A stretch of 48,295 nucleotides of DNA from Lachnospiraceae bacterium (GCA_011959105.1 BLLU01000081.1:1-48295), one strand, 5' to 3'; shown: positions 18,233 through 27,087, counted from the stretch's first letter. Notes: generated from the sequence alone by a model not told the origin. A program made the numbers and translations.

Positions 18233-19084
18233 ATGGAATGGGTTCACAGATTAAACCAAAGCATGAATTATATTGAGGAACATTTGACAGGTGAAATCGA
18301 CTATGAACAGCTTGGGCGGATTGCCTGTTGTTCCACCTATCACTACCAAAGGATGTTTACTTATATGGCGGGCATCCCTCTGGCAGAGTATATCCGAAGA
18401 AGAAAAATGTCTTTAGCGGCAGTAGACCTGCAGGGTGGGGATGAACGAATTATTGATATCGCAGAGAAGTACGGCTACCGTTCCCCGACTGCATTTAACA
18501 GGGCGTTTCAGTCTTTTCACGGGATAGCCCCCTCGTCCTTGAAGGACGGGGGCGTATCCGTAAAATCTTTCTCCCCGATTGTGTTCAGAATTGCTGTAAA
18601 AGGAGCGACAGAAATGAATTATAGAATCGAAACTAAAGAAGCATTCCGCATCATTGGTGTATCCGCACCGCTTGAAAAGGAGATCGAAAATAATTTTATG
18701 GTTGTGCCTAAGATGTGGCAGGAGGCGTCTGTAAATGGAACATTACAGAAATTGGCAGGAATGATGGATCCGCCGCCAATGGGACTTTTGGGAGTGAGTG
18801 CCTGCAATGATGAAGAACAGTGGAAATATTTTATTGCCGTTTCCAGTACAAAGGCGAGCGATGCGTTTGAAGAATATACCGTGCCTGCGTCTACTTGGGC
18901 AATCTTTTCCGGAACAGGTACAAATCAGTCCATACAGGAATTGGAGCAGAGAATCATTACGGAGTGGCTCCCGACTTCCGGGTATGAATATGCCAATGCT
19001 CCCGATATTGAGGTTTACTTAAATCCAGACCCACAGAACGCACAATATGAGGTTTGGATACCTGTAGCAAAGAAAAAAGGGTAA
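18233..19084 (+). CDS. AraC-family regulator with GyrI-like effector domain
   Basis: The 283-residue protein joins an N-terminal AraC DNA-binding domain (residues ~1-105: two helix-turn-helices, LGRIACCSTYHYQRMFTYMA and IAEKYGYRSPTAFNRAFQSF) to a GyrI-like small-molecule-binding domain (~125-283: YRIETKEAFRIIGVS, VPASTWAIFSGTG, DIEVYLNPDPQNAQYEVWIP). Such proteins sense drugs or hydrophobic compounds, like Rob or SbmC-linked regulators. The start has a strong AAGGAGG 7 nt upstream. The following 160-residue protein gene begins 11 bp after its stop, so the two are one operon. Confidence 0.92.
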   Translation: MEWVHRLNQSMNYIEEHLTGEIDYEQLGRIACCSTYHYQRMFTYMAGIPLAEYIRRRKMSLAAVDLQGGDERIIDIAEKYGYRSPTAFNRAFQSFHGIAPSSLKDGGVSVKSFSPIVFRIAVKGATEMNYRIETKEAFRIIGVSAPLEKEIENNFMVVPKMWQEASVNGTLQKLAGMMDPPPMGLLGVSACNDEEQWKYFIAVSSTKASDAFEEYTVPASTWAIFSGTGTNQSIQELEQRIITEWLPTSGYEYANAPDIEVYLNPDPQNAQYEVWIPVAKKKG

Positions 19085-19095
19085 CGGAGGGACTT

Positions 19096-19578
19096 ATGGA
19101 CGAGAAATTTCATATGTTTATGGAAACAGTTGATGAGCGTTTCTGCAGCTTTGTAAAACAAATCAACGAGTATCTGACAGGGAGCGGCTGTAAATGCGAC
19201 ATAAAAACCCAAAAAAGCGGCTATGTTGTGTCCTATGTGTCAAACAGCAGCAAAAGGACTTTGGCAACATTCGTATCCCGAAAAGCGGGGATGAAACTCC
19301 GTATCTATCCCGAGCATATACAGGAATACCAGAGTTTTCTTAACACGCTGCCCGACAAGGCAAAAAAGGAAATCAAGAAAGCGTCCGTCTGCAAACGCCT
19401 TATCAATCCCGATGACTGTAATCCAAAATGTATAATGGGATATACTTTTGTATTGGACGGTGAATTTTATCAGAAATGCCGTTACATGGCATTTCAAGTC
19501 ACATTAAGCGAGGAAAACAATCCGTACATAAAGCAGTTTTTGGAAAAAGAATTGCTGGCCGCTGCTAATTATGAGTAA
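19096..19578 (+). CDS. Conserved hypothetical protein, co-transcribed with the AraC regulator
   Basis: The 160-residue soluble protein has blocks FCSFVKQINEYLTGSGCKCD, KRTLATFVSRKAGMKLRIYP and INPDDCNPKCIMGYTFVLDG, and five cysteines. Proteins of this type recur in Clostridia beside AraC/GyrI and MerR regulators; I do not know a function. Start 19096 has CGGAGGG upstream; a longer frame starting at 19054 would overlap the AraC gene. Its position suggests a role linked to the compound sensed by the upstream regulator. Confidence 0.75.
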   Translation: MDEKFHMFMETVDERFCSFVKQINEYLTGSGCKCDIKTQKSGYVVSYVSNSSKRTLATFVSRKAGMKLRIYPEHIQEYQSFLNTLPDKAKKEIKKASVCKRLINPDDCNPKCIMGYTFVLDGEFYQKCRYMAFQVTLSEENNPYIKQFLEKELLAAANYE

Positions 19579-19664
19579 GCCCGAAGTTTCACCCTGTTCT
19601 GTGCCAATGCGTACCATTGAGTCTGCCTCCATCTCGTATAATGCCATGAATCGGCCAAATCCTA

Positions 19665-19695
19665 TTGACTCTGACGTAACGTGATAGGTTAAAAT
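19665..19695 (+). promoter_or_regulatory. MerR-type promoter with long spacer and dyad
   Basis: TTGACT (19665-19670) and TAAAAT (19690-19695) are 19 bp apart, the stretched spacing that MerR-family proteins correct by twisting DNA. The spacer holds an imperfect dyad around CTGACGT-AACGTGATAGG. It precedes the MerR gene at 19720, so autoregulation is likely. Confidence 0.7.
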
Positions 19696-19719
19696 GAAAT
19701 TATACGGGAGGGATGAATT

Positions 19720-20448
19720 ATGCGAACAGTCAAAGAAGTCAGCAAAATCACAGGTGTTAGCGTGCGCACACTACATCACTATGATGCAATCGGACTCTTG
19801 AAACCTTCGAAAGTAACCGAAGCAGGCTATCGAATGTATGACGATACAGCACTTAGCCGTTTGCAAAATATTTTATTGTTTCGCGAATTACAGTTCCCCT
19901 TAAAAGAAATTAAAGCAATTCTTGACAGTCCAGATTTTGACCCGTCAGAAGCTATTGCCCAGCAAATCAGGCTGTTGGAATTACAATATAAACACCTGGG
20001 GGAACTTCTTGCCTTTGCCCGTGAAATTCAAAGCAAAGGAGTAACAAATATGGATTTTGATGTTTTCGACAAGAACGAAATTGAGAAGTATAAGGCAGAA
20101 GTCATGGCAAAATGGGGCAATACCAAAGCGTATCAGGAGTACGCGCAAAAGGATATTGCCGGAGAGGAAGTTTGTTATGACAAGTCTGCTAACGAACTAA
20201 TGGCAATATTTTCAGAATTGGGAGGATTAAAACATTTAACTCCTGATTCCCATGAAGTACAAAAGAAAATTTCCGAATTACAGAAATTTATAACCGGTCA
20301 CTACTATGTATGCACCAATGAAATCCTTAAAGGATTAGGGCAAATGTATGTAGATGATGAACGCTTTCGGAAAAATATTGACAGAGCAGGCGGGGATGGT
20401 ACTGCCGAATTTGTCAGTCGGGCTATTTCCGTGTATTGTTCCTATTAA
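19720..20448 (+). CDS. MerR-family regulator with TipAS effector domain
   Basis: The 242-residue protein has a MerR winged helix at the N-terminus (VKEVSKITGVSVRTLHHYDAIGLLKPS, read as two blocks: VKEVSKITGVSVRTLHHYD and GLLKPSKVTEAGYRMYDD), a dimerisation coiled coil (~75-110), and a C-terminal TipAS-type domain (~125-242: NELMAIFSELGGLKHLTPDS, FITGHYYVCTNEILKGLGQM). TipAS domains bind thiopeptide-like or other hydrophobic drugs. Start 19720 has GGGAGGG 7 nt upstream. It is flanked by two orphan proteins and may regulate itself through the 19-bp-spacer promoter. Confidence 0.93.
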   Translation: MRTVKEVSKITGVSVRTLHHYDAIGLLKPSKVTEAGYRMYDDTALSRLQNILLFRELQFPLKEIKAILDSPDFDPSEAIAQQIRLLELQYKHLGELLAFAREIQSKGVTNMDFDVFDKNEIEKYKAEVMAKWGNTKAYQEYAQKDIAGEEVCYDKSANELMAIFSELGGLKHLTPDSHEVQKKISELQKFITGHYYVCTNEILKGLGQMYVDDERFRKNIDRAGGDGTAEFVSRAISVYCSY

Positions 20449-20626
20449 GATATTGTTCCAAATGCAACTACTGCCCTCCCTTTCGGCATTGCATATCTGC
20501 AGAAAATAGCTTATAATTACACTGGCATATGGCAAATATTCCGTTTTTCTATATCAATTTAGGTTTTTGCCGGAGCATTCTTTCGTAAGACAGAGACATA
20601 TGAAATAGGGAAGGAGCATGTCTGTA

Positions 20627-21688
20627 ATGAAGCAGAAAATGATTGATTTTTTATTGGCCCATGCCAATCCATCAATCCAACTGCGGGTAAAAAAAGAAAT
20701 ACTGCAGTCTATCACGGCGCAGGAGGAAAAGATCCTGCAGGAGCGGATACTGGATGAAAAAATAATCCGTTTCATGGGCGAAAAGCAGCTGGAAAACGGC
20801 TGGATCGGTCTGGGCTTTCATGGAAGCAATAGAAATGCCGGTCAGTATGACAATCAGGAAACAGCCACCAAATATATGGGCGAAAAGGCTCTGAAAGGAA
20901 CCACTCTCCTGAACAGGGCCATGAACGCCTATGTTACAACGGAACTAACGGACCCGATTTATAGATGCGGGGGGCAATATTGGAGTGAATTTGAGATTCC
21001 CGCATTTGGACCAAATCTGATCAGATGCGCATGTATTGCAAGGGCTCATTACGATGATAAAATAGACATCACACCGCAGATTAAACTCTCCCTGGAATCC
21101 TTCGAGAGAGTAACGCAGGTGGACTCTATCTGGGACGTCTCCCGCCCCCTGGCAAAAGGGCGATTATTTAACAAAAATGAAAGATGGCCCTGCAGATATC
21201 ATTTAGAAATACTGGCATTTTCCGCAGAGAGATGGAAAAATGAAGAGAATGTTGCCATGCTTGCCGAGTCCTTTAAAAGGCTGATGCGGGCAGACCGGGA
21301 GGAAATCATAAATACCCCAGTCCGCTGCTGGGTAGGCAATCATGCTGTTGGCCCCTGTTGGCTGCTCAATGAAGGTTACTCTATTTCCGGGGACGGATTA
21401 AATAATCATACAAGCGACGGCGTGCGCAGGACAAATTTGGAAAAAGTTGAATGGCTGCTGCGCTGCGGATTATATCCTTATTTGCCGGAGCTCAGAGAAG
21501 AAGTTGCATTTGTGATGGACAATATCAATCAGGACGGAATCTGTTCCGTTGAAATGTATGAAGGCGAATTTCGGGGCTGGGGCCCGTACTTCGGCGCACA
21601 GTTAGAAGCAGACTGGCGCGCAAAAATCCGCAGGCATTGCGACATTACGTTCCGGGCATTGCTGATTGCCCATTATGCCGGGATTTAA
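20627..21688 (+). CDS. Conserved hypothetical protein, toroid-like helical
   Basis: The ~353-residue soluble protein lacks signal peptide or membrane segments. It is mostly helical, with repeated blocks ending in short aromatic turns (ENGWIGLGFHGSN, DSIWDVSRPLAKGRLFN, WPCRYHLEILAFSAERW, GICSVEMYEGEFRGWGPYFG), reminiscent of alpha/alpha-toroid proteins such as prenyltransferase/terpenoid cyclase folds; that is a structural guess. AAGGAG ends 10 nt before the ATG at 20627 and only 1 nt before an ATG at 20618, so I prefer 20627. It is followed by a strong hairpin at 21733-21769. Confidence 0.6.
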   Translation: MKQKMIDFLLAHANPSIQLRVKKEILQSITAQEEKILQERILDEKIIRFMGEKQLENGWIGLGFHGSNRNAGQYDNQETATKYMGEKALKGTTLLNRAMNAYVTTELTDPIYRCGGQYWSEFEIPAFGPNLIRCACIARAHYDDKIDITPQIKLSLESFERVTQVDSIWDVSRPLAKGRLFNKNERWPCRYHLEILAFSAERWKNEENVAMLAESFKRLMRADREEIINTPVRCWVGNHAVGPCWLLNEGYSISGDGLNNHTSDGVRRTNLEKVEWLLRCGLYPYLPELREEVAFVMDNINQDGICSVEMYEGEFRGWGPYFGAQLEADWRAKIRRHCDITFRALLIAHYAGI

Positions 21689-21732
21689 ACCTTTCGGTAC
21701 TTTTTACTACGGAAATTCACCCAGTGCACACA

Positions 21733-21769
21733 AGGGGCTGTCGCATATATAACTATTGCGGCAGCCCCT
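21733..21769. terminator. Strong 13-bp hairpin between convergent genes
   Basis: AGGGGCTGTCGCA pairs with TGCGGCAGCCCCT (one wobble), loop of 11 nt. No clean U-tract follows on either strand, but the location between two convergent 3' ends suggests bidirectional termination. Confidence 0.6.
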
Positions 21770-21806
21770 CCATCTGTGTTTCACTTATAAATCGTATTAA
21801 ATCCTG

Positions 21807-23138
21807 CTAGGCTTCCCTGGCCTTCCGATGCAGCCGTTCCCGCAGGCTCTTGCCCTTATAGAACAACTGATCCCGATAAATCCGGCCGGTAAATACCACC
21901 ACCACTGCGGTAAAAGCAACCAGTATCACCACAAACAGCAGCCCCTCCAAAGCCGTGATATTTCCCACCAGAATATCCCCCGGCAGAATATAGGCGCTGG
22001 TAAGAGGTACAATCCGCAGGATCGTGTTGATCCACTCCTTCTCCTGAAGCGGCAGTAAATAGGAGCAGAAGAATCCTCCCATCATAACCAACTGGTAAAT
22101 GCCCATAACCTGGCCCAGTTCCTCCGCCTTACTGGCAAAAGAGGCAATCAGGCCCGCCAGCATGCAGTAGAACAGGAAGGAAAGGCAGACCGTAAATACA
22201 GCCAGTACAATGGCTCCGGGAGTGAAGGCCGTACTGCCCGCCTGCCCCTGCAGCAGGGCAAAGATCTCCAGCAGAATATTGTTGTATTCAGGATAAATCA
22301 CCCTTTCCCCAATGACATGCCCCAGGAAAAATCCGCCCACCAGACAGGAAATCCACAGCAGCATCTGACCGATGGCCGTCACGGTAATGGCCAGCACCTT
22401 ACCGAAGATCAGCCCATAGGGTCTGGTCAGAGTCAGCATCATCTCCATCAGCTTGGAACTCTTTTCCACACTGACTGCATTCCCCACACTCATACCATAT
22501 AACAAGGTCATAAAGTACATGAAGAAAATAATCATCATGGGGGCAAGCATGGACACCATCTCTTCTCCCAGGCTGCGCGCTTCCTCCCCGGCATCCAACT
22601 GACTGGTCTGTACGCCGCTCATGGCCAGCACCAGCTTTTCCATGGGAATCCCGGAGGAAAGCAGTTTGCTCTGTTCCATCACGTCCGCAAAGGCTTCACA
22701 CAGATCTTCCGCGTCCCCCTGGCCGATCTCACTGCCATAAGGCAGCACCGCTCTCAGAAGATACCCTTCCGAAGTCCGGCTGATCTCCAGGATCAGGGCG
22801 TTGGGCTCCTGCTCCCCCAGAGTAACGGCCAGTTCTTCCACCGGCTTCCCGGACTCCTCAAAGGTTACATCCGGAAATGTCTTTCCGTGCCTTTCCTCAA
22901 AGCCCGCCAGGTGCAGAACCTCCAGCCCGCTTTCGTCCACCAGATAAACCTGCTGTATAGGCGAACGTTTTCCGTCCTCCCTTTTCTGGCTGAAAGCCAT
23001 GATAGTGCTGACCGCAAGGCCCGCCACCAGCATTACCAGGGCCGTCCCCAATGTTGCGTTTCGGAACTTTTTGCCCGTGGCCTGCTTCAGGGAGAAGGAG
23101 AACACATCCCGCCAGCCGCTAAACATTCCCTTATTCAT
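21807..23138 (-). CDS. ABC-2 family transporter permease (second)
   Basis: The 443-residue protein has one N-terminal helix (~28-48), a ~130-residue extracytoplasmic domain and five C-terminal helices, the NatB/ABC-2 exporter topology. The membrane part carries GMSVGNAVSVEKSSKLMEMM, the usual ABC-2 'EKs.r..E' segment. Its N-terminus (GWRDVFSFSLKQ) mirrors that of the first permease (GWKEVFSFSFRQ), so the two are paralogues and probably form a heterodimer with the upstream ATPase. The start overlaps the previous stop by 8 bp and has AGGAGG 9 nt upstream. Confidence 0.9.
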   Translation of the reverse strand: MNKGMFSGWRDVFSFSLKQATGKKFRNATLGTALVMLVAGLAVSTIMAFSQKREDGKRSPIQQVYLVDESGLEVLHLAGFEERHGKTFPDVTFEESGKPVEELAVTLGEQEPNALILEISRTSEGYLLRAVLPYGSEIGQGDAEDLCEAFADVMEQSKLLSSGIPMEKLVLAMSGVQTSQLDAGEEARSLGEEMVSMLAPMMIIFFMYFMTLLYGMSVGNAVSVEKSSKLMEMMLTLTRPYGLIFGKVLAITVTAIGQMLLWISCLVGGFFLGHVIGERVIYPEYNNILLEIFALLQGQAGSTAFTPGAIVLAVFTVCLSFLFYCMLAGLIASFASKAEELGQVMGIYQLVMMGGFFCSYLLPLQEKEWINTILRIVPLTSAYILPGDILVGNITALEGLLFVVILVAFTAVVVVFTGRIYRDQLFYKGKSLRERLHRKAREA

Positions 23139-24519
23139 GAACCGCGTCCTCCTTTTTCGTGTTTTTCAATGCCGTCTCACGACGGTTTTTTGCAATCTGC
23201 AGTATATCTTTCAGCTTCAATACCTTGCCGTTATAAAAAATCATGGACTCATACACCCTGGCGGTAAAGGAGAACAGCGCCGCCGTGCAGACCGCCACCG
23301 CTGCCAGTCCGATCAGGCCCGTTACCACGCCCACCTTGCCCATCAGCAGATTGACCGGCATCACAAAGGGGGCGGAGAGGGGGAAGATACAGCAGATATT
23401 TATCACCACATCGCTCACATTTCCCATCATCTGTACGATGCACAGGATGATTCCCACATAGGAACCTGCCACCACCAGCATCTGGTATGTCTTCAGACCC
23501 TCCGCCATCTCATCCATCTTGCTCACGGAGGCTCCCGCCAATCCCGCCACAATGCTGAAGAACAGGACGCCCACAAGGATCATGGCCACCGCTATCAGCA
23601 GCGTGCCGCCATTGAAGCGGGACAACAGTTCCCATACCCCCATAGCCTGTTCCTGGTCTTCCACGGCATTTCCAAACAGCCGCCCGCTGATCCCAACAGC
23701 CAGCAGATAACTGATGCCGTAGGCGGCAAACTGCACCACCACCATGGCCAGCGCTGCCAGAATCTTACCCACGATCAGCGCCATGGGCCGCACATTGATC
23801 ATCAGGTATTCCACCACCTTGGTGCTCTTCTCCGTCACAATGGAAAGGGCAATCTGACCGCCGCTCAAATTGATGATCATTACTACCACAACAATCCCCC
23901 CCAGCAGTACATAGTACTCTGTCATGGAGATTCCCTCCCCTTCTTCCCGGGGCGCAATCTCTCCCTCCTGGGTGGTATGCTCTACCCGGGTTTCCACCGG
24001 CTGGTTGATAAAGTCAAGTTGTTCCTGATCCACATCCACCACCCGTATCCGGGCATCCTGGAAAAAACTTTCAAAATCCTGGGAAAGCTGGTCGCAGTCC
24101 TTGTCTTTCAGATCTGCCGCGGCGGCTTTCACAAAGGTCAGATTGAAATAACCTGCCTCTTCATAAGTTATATGCACCACCATCTCATGATTATCCTGGT
24201 TGGCTTCCAACGCCTCCACATGGGCCTCAAAGCCTTCTGCGGCAGCCTGTATCACCTGCAGGCTCTCATAGCGTTCCCCCTCCAGGGCATGGCTGTAATC
24301 TATTCCCAGCCCGGTCTCATCGTAGACGGTGAGACTGCTCACCTCCGTGGCTTTCATCTGGTCCCGGTCTCCCTGCTTCAGCCAGGCACTCACCGGAACA
24401 ATCACCAGAATCAGAATACACATCAGCGCCACGGAAAACTTAAAAGACTTCTGTTTTATCCCCTGTCTGAACGAGAAGGAAAACACTTCCTTCCAGCCAG
24501 CGTACTCATTTCTCTTCAT
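23131..24519 (-). CDS. ABC-2 family transporter permease (first)
   Basis: The 462-residue protein has the same layout as the next gene: one N-terminal helix, a large outer domain (residues ~45-195), then helices holding GGQIALSIVTEKSTKVVEYLMINVRP (blocks: GGQIALSIVTEKSTK and VVEYLMINVRP), typical of Na+-efflux/drug-efflux NatB-like permeases. Start has GGAGG 5 nt upstream and overlaps the ATPase stop by 14 bp, giving translational coupling ATPase-permease-permease. Confidence 0.9.
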   Translation of the reverse strand: MKRNEYAGWKEVFSFSFRQGIKQKSFKFSVALMCILILVIVPVSAWLKQGDRDQMKATEVSSLTVYDETGLGIDYSHALEGERYESLQVIQAAAEGFEAHVEALEANQDNHEMVVHITYEEAGYFNLTFVKAAAADLKDKDCDQLSQDFESFFQDARIRVVDVDQEQLDFINQPVETRVEHTTQEGEIAPREEGEGISMTEYYVLLGGIVVVVMIINLSGGQIALSIVTEKSTKVVEYLMINVRPMALIVGKILAALAMVVVQFAAYGISYLLAVGISGRLFGNAVEDQEQAMGVWELLSRFNGGTLLIAVAMILVGVLFFSIVAGLAGASVSKMDEMAEGLKTYQMLVVAGSYVGIILCIVQMMGNVSDVVINICCIFPLSAPFVMPVNLLMGKVGVVTGLIGLAAVAVCTAALFSFTARVYESMIFYNGKVLKLKDILQIAKNRRETALKNTKKEDAVHE

Positions 24520-25504
24520 GGCTGCCTCCGTTCCCGGCCTGCTGCCGGTCTGCGGCTGCGGACTCCTCTTCCTCCTGGGCCGCCCCCGCTTTCTCTATGA
24601 AAATCTCATGCAGGGAAGGCTCCCGCAGTTCAAACTTAACCACCTGACGCTGCTCCTTCAAAAGATCCTGCAAAAAGTCCAGGGCCTGAGCCTCGCCGGC
24701 CACCTTCAGCTGCTTCCCGTCAGGGGTGTCATTTAAGATGGGAAGTCCGTGTTTCCTGATAATATCCTCAAAGGGCCTGTCACATTTCACAAACATATTC
24801 ACCCTGCCGTATCCGCGCTTGATCTGGTTCAGATTCCCCTGCAGAACGGCCTTCCCACGGTTCAGGATGGTGATATCCTCACAGAATTCCTCGATGGTTG
24901 CCATCTGGTGGGAGGACATGATCAGGTATTTCCCCTTGTCCATTTCCTCCCGGATGATGCCCTTGAACAAATCCGTATTCACCGGGTCCAGTCCGCTTAA
25001 AGGCTCATCCAGAATCAGCAGTTCCGGCTCTGACAGCAAAGCTGCCATAAGCTGGATTTTCTGCTGGTTTCCCTTGGAAAGCTGGTCTGCCATCTTGGGC
25101 TTCTCCGCCTTTTTCCCCTTGGTTTTGGCAGGGTACAGATATTCCTCCACCTCCAGGCGTCCCGCCCAGTAGGCAATCCTCTCTTTGGCCGTCTCTCTGG
25201 CCACACCCTTCAGCTTGGCAAAGTATAATAATTGGTCCATCAGTTCATACTTGGGATACAGGCCTCTTTCCTCCGCCAGGTAGCCCACATTCATATGCAT
25301 GGCATCCATGGGCTTCCCCTGCCACAGCACCTGGCCTCCGTCGCAGGCCAGCATTCCCAGAATCATGCGGATGGATGTGGTCTTTCCCGCACCGTTGGTT
25401 CCCAGCAGCGCATATACGCCCGGTTTTTCCAGCGTGAAGGAAAGATTATCCACCACCGTTTTCTCTCCGTACTTTTTAGTCAGATTCTTTACCTCTAATG
25501 ACAT
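24506..25504 (-). CDS. ABC transporter ATP-binding protein (NatA-like)
   Basis: The 332-residue ATPase shows Walker A GTNGAGKTTS, Q-loop region GYLAEERGLYPKYELMDQ, signature LSKGNQQKIQ (the variant common in NatA-type exporters), Walker B LLILDEPLSGLDP and the switch His in MSSHQM. A C-terminal ~90-residue extension (KRGYGRVNMFVKCDRPFEDI) is typical of the group. Start 25504 has GAGG 5 nt upstream; a GTG at 25522 is the alternative. It heads a three-gene exporter operon. The PadR/DUF2812 operon lies directly upstream and may regulate it. Confidence 0.93.
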   Translation of the reverse strand: MSLEVKNLTKKYGEKTVVDNLSFTLEKPGVYALLGTNGAGKTTSIRMILGMLACDGGQVLWQGKPMDAMHMNVGYLAEERGLYPKYELMDQLLYFAKLKGVARETAKERIAYWAGRLEVEEYLYPAKTKGKKAEKPKMADQLSKGNQQKIQLMAALLSEPELLILDEPLSGLDPVNTDLFKGIIREEMDKGKYLIMSSHQMATIEEFCEDITILNRGKAVLQGNLNQIKRGYGRVNMFVKCDRPFEDIIRKHGLPILNDTPDGKQLKVAGEAQALDFLQDLLKEQRQVVKFELREPSLHEIFIEKAGAAQEEEESAAADRQQAGNGGSHEEK

Positions 25505-25557
25505 GTTTACCTCTTTCCGCACCCCCCTGTTTTCCGGGGATGCACTTTCATTGTATG

Positions 25558-25575
25558 CCGCCAGGTCCCTGGCGG
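25558..25575. promoter_or_regulatory. Palindrome in the exporter operon leader
   Basis: CCGCCAGG-TC-CCTGGCGG, perfect 8-bp arms with a 2-bp centre, a few bases downstream of the predicted RNA start. It could be an operator or a leader hairpin. Confidence 0.5.
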
Positions 25576-25587
25576 ATATCCAGACTC

Positions 25588-25616
25588 ATTATAAAACCCA
25601 TAACCCCTGCTGTAAA
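25588..25616 (-). promoter_or_regulatory. Promoter of the ABC exporter operon
   Basis: Minus strand TTTACA (25611-25616) and TATAAT (25588-25593) with a 17-bp spacer; start near 25580. Confidence 0.65.
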
Positions 25617-25788
25617 CCATTAACGCCGCACTAAATACCGTCTTTTCGTGCAGTCCCTCCCCTGTATAACGGACTTTGTCAGGGATTTCCGGCGGTTTGG
25701 CGCATTCCCTGGGACGCCCCGCCGATTTTCCATATGACAAATACTGGGCAATTCTCCCTGGCTTATCTTCCTCCCGGACGCTCTGTCC

Positions 25789-26331
25789 TCAATGCAGATC
25801 CTGACGGAGCAGCCGCTTCATTCGGAAAAACTTCATGCCCACATGGAAGATAATCCACAGATAGAGAAACAGTATCCCGCAGGACAGATAGAAAATCATG
25901 TCCCGGGAAACATTCCCCAAGACCCCCTGCCAGATCTGGGGAAGGAGACAGCCAAAGAAAACGAAAAAAACGGGCATCATACGCCACTTCCATATCCGTC
26001 CCAACAGATCGGCCCTGGAGACATTGTCGCTGAAAATTTCTTCTTCCTCCTCCATCAGCGCCGCCGGTTTACGGAAATAATGGAAGCTCATGCAGCTGTC
26101 CACATACTCCCAGCCACAGTCCCGAAACATCTGCAGATACGCCGATCCGTACCCGTCCCGTCTGTTGCGGAAGTCCAACTGGTATACCACTTCCTCCGGC
26201 CGGCATCTTGCGAAATAGAAAAAGCAGGGAGGCGTCATACCGATCAGTTTCCATCCTGACCTGTGCATCTCCTCAAGCCATTCCTCTTCCTCTTTGAAAT
26301 CCGCTATGGTAAATAATCGCATCTTCCTCAT
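25789..26331 (-). CDS. DUF2812 membrane protein
   Basis: The 180-residue protein has an N-terminal soluble domain with the DUF2812 pattern (FTIADFKEEEEWLEEMHRSG, WKLIGMTPPCFFYFARCRPE, YQLDFRNRRDGYGSAYLQMF, GWEYVDSCMSFHYFRKP) and two C-terminal membrane helices (~115-135 and ~145-165). It is a standard partner of PadR-family regulators, in the same operon. Its job is unknown; a membrane-linked sensor for the PadR protein is plausible. Start 26331 has GGAGG 5 nt upstream; an ATG at 26343 has a worse spacing. Confidence 0.85.
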   Translation of the reverse strand: MRKMRLFTIADFKEEEEWLEEMHRSGWKLIGMTPPCFFYFARCRPEEVVYQLDFRNRRDGYGSAYLQMFRDCGWEYVDSCMSFHYFRKPAALMEEEEEIFSDNVSRADLLGRIWKWRMMPVFFVFFGCLLPQIWQGVLGNVSRDMIFYLSCGILFLYLWIIFHVGMKFFRMKRLLRQDLH

Positions 26332-26388
26332 TATCTCCTCCATAACCTCACTGCCTTTCTAATAAAGTTTTGCCTGTCTCCTCGGAAT

Positions 26389-26739
26389 TCAGGCCAACTC
26401 CACACTGCACGGCGCCGTATCCTCCAAAGCCCTGCCCTCCACAGTGCGGTACAGGCGCCGGATGCGCCGCATCTCCAGACTCAGCACCTGCCGGCCCAGA
26501 TCCGTAATCTGATATATCTTCCGCTTTTCCTCCTCCCGGATAAAGCGGATTAAACCGTCCCTCTCCATCTTGGACAGGCTTCCGTACATGGTGCCGGGAC
26601 TGATACGGATTTCTCCGTCCGTCAGTTGCAGCACACGCTGTACAATATTGTAGCCATGCATAGGCTCCTGCAGACAATACAGGATATAAAATCCCGTCTC
26701 TGTCATGGGGACATATACTTTCTTAATATGTTCTTCCAT
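26389..26739 (-). CDS. PadR-family transcriptional repressor
   Basis: The 116-residue protein is a short PadR with a winged helix (FYILYCLQEPMHGYNIVQRV, RISPGTMYGSLSKMERDGLI, REEEKRKIYQITDLGRQVLS) and a brief C-terminal dimerisation helix. PadR proteins repress their own operon and efflux genes and respond to drugs or phenolics. Start has GAGG 7-8 nt upstream. It follows the mini membrane protein gene by 9 bp. Two operator-like dyads sit in the operon promoter at 27022-27078. Confidence 0.93.
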   Translation of the reverse strand: MEEHIKKVYVPMTETGFYILYCLQEPMHGYNIVQRVLQLTDGEIRISPGTMYGSLSKMERDGLIRFIREEEKRKIYQITDLGRQVLSLEMRRIRRLYRTVEGRALEDTAPCSVELA

Positions 26740-26748
26740 ATCGATTCC

Positions 26749-26946
26749 TCATTCTTTTCTGAAGAATCTGACAGCCACCGAAAAGACCAGCACCGCAATA
26801 GCCGCCAGGTCCAGCATACCCAATACCCGGATTACCGGATCCGGCAGTTCCACCCCAATGATTTTCGCTCCCACCAGAAACATTGTGGTGATCCCCACCA
26901 CCAGTCGGCTGATGGTCCAAAGCAGCCTTGTGTTTTTCCATTTCAT
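26749..26946 (-). CDS. Small two-helix membrane protein
   Basis: The 65-residue product has two hydrophobic helices (residues ~8-28 and ~38-58) and a basic end (RFFRKE). GGAGGG lies 6-7 nt before the ATG. It is the first gene of the PadR-DUF2812 operon. I do not recognise the family; with DUF2812 it may form a small membrane assembly. Confidence 0.7.
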   Translation of the reverse strand: MKWKNTRLLWTISRLVVGITTMFLVGAKIIGVELPDPVIRVLGMLDLAAIAVLVFSVAVRFFRKE

Positions 26947-27021
26947 AGCTTTCCCTCCAAAATTTTACTTTTACAATAGATACATCCTGGCCTGCGGTAA
27001 GCGGCTCCCCTTTCTCAATTA

Positions 27022-27087
27022 TATATCTCAATTCGATGCATCGCACTTCGATATATGTAGCATATCGCAGTGCGATATATTTGTCAA
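27022..27087 (-). promoter_or_regulatory. PadR operon promoter with two operator dyads
   Basis: Promoter TTGACA (27082-27087), 17-bp spacer, TATGCT (27059-27064). Between the boxes lies a perfect palindrome ATATCGCA-G-TGCGATAT (27062-27078). A second, imperfect dyad with the same half-sites (TATCG, CGATA, ATCGnnnnCGAT) covers 27022-27054, at the RNA start. This is the expected layout of a self-repressing PadR gene. Confidence 0.75.

Noticed and set aside
22999..24600. 533-codon plus-strand frame over the first ABC permease.
   Set aside because: Low-complexity His/Gln-rich antisense product with no start signal.
26348..26677. Second minus-strand frame over the PadR gene.
   Set aside because: Out-of-frame shadow; the PadR reading frame has ribosome site, winged helix and coherent operon spacing.
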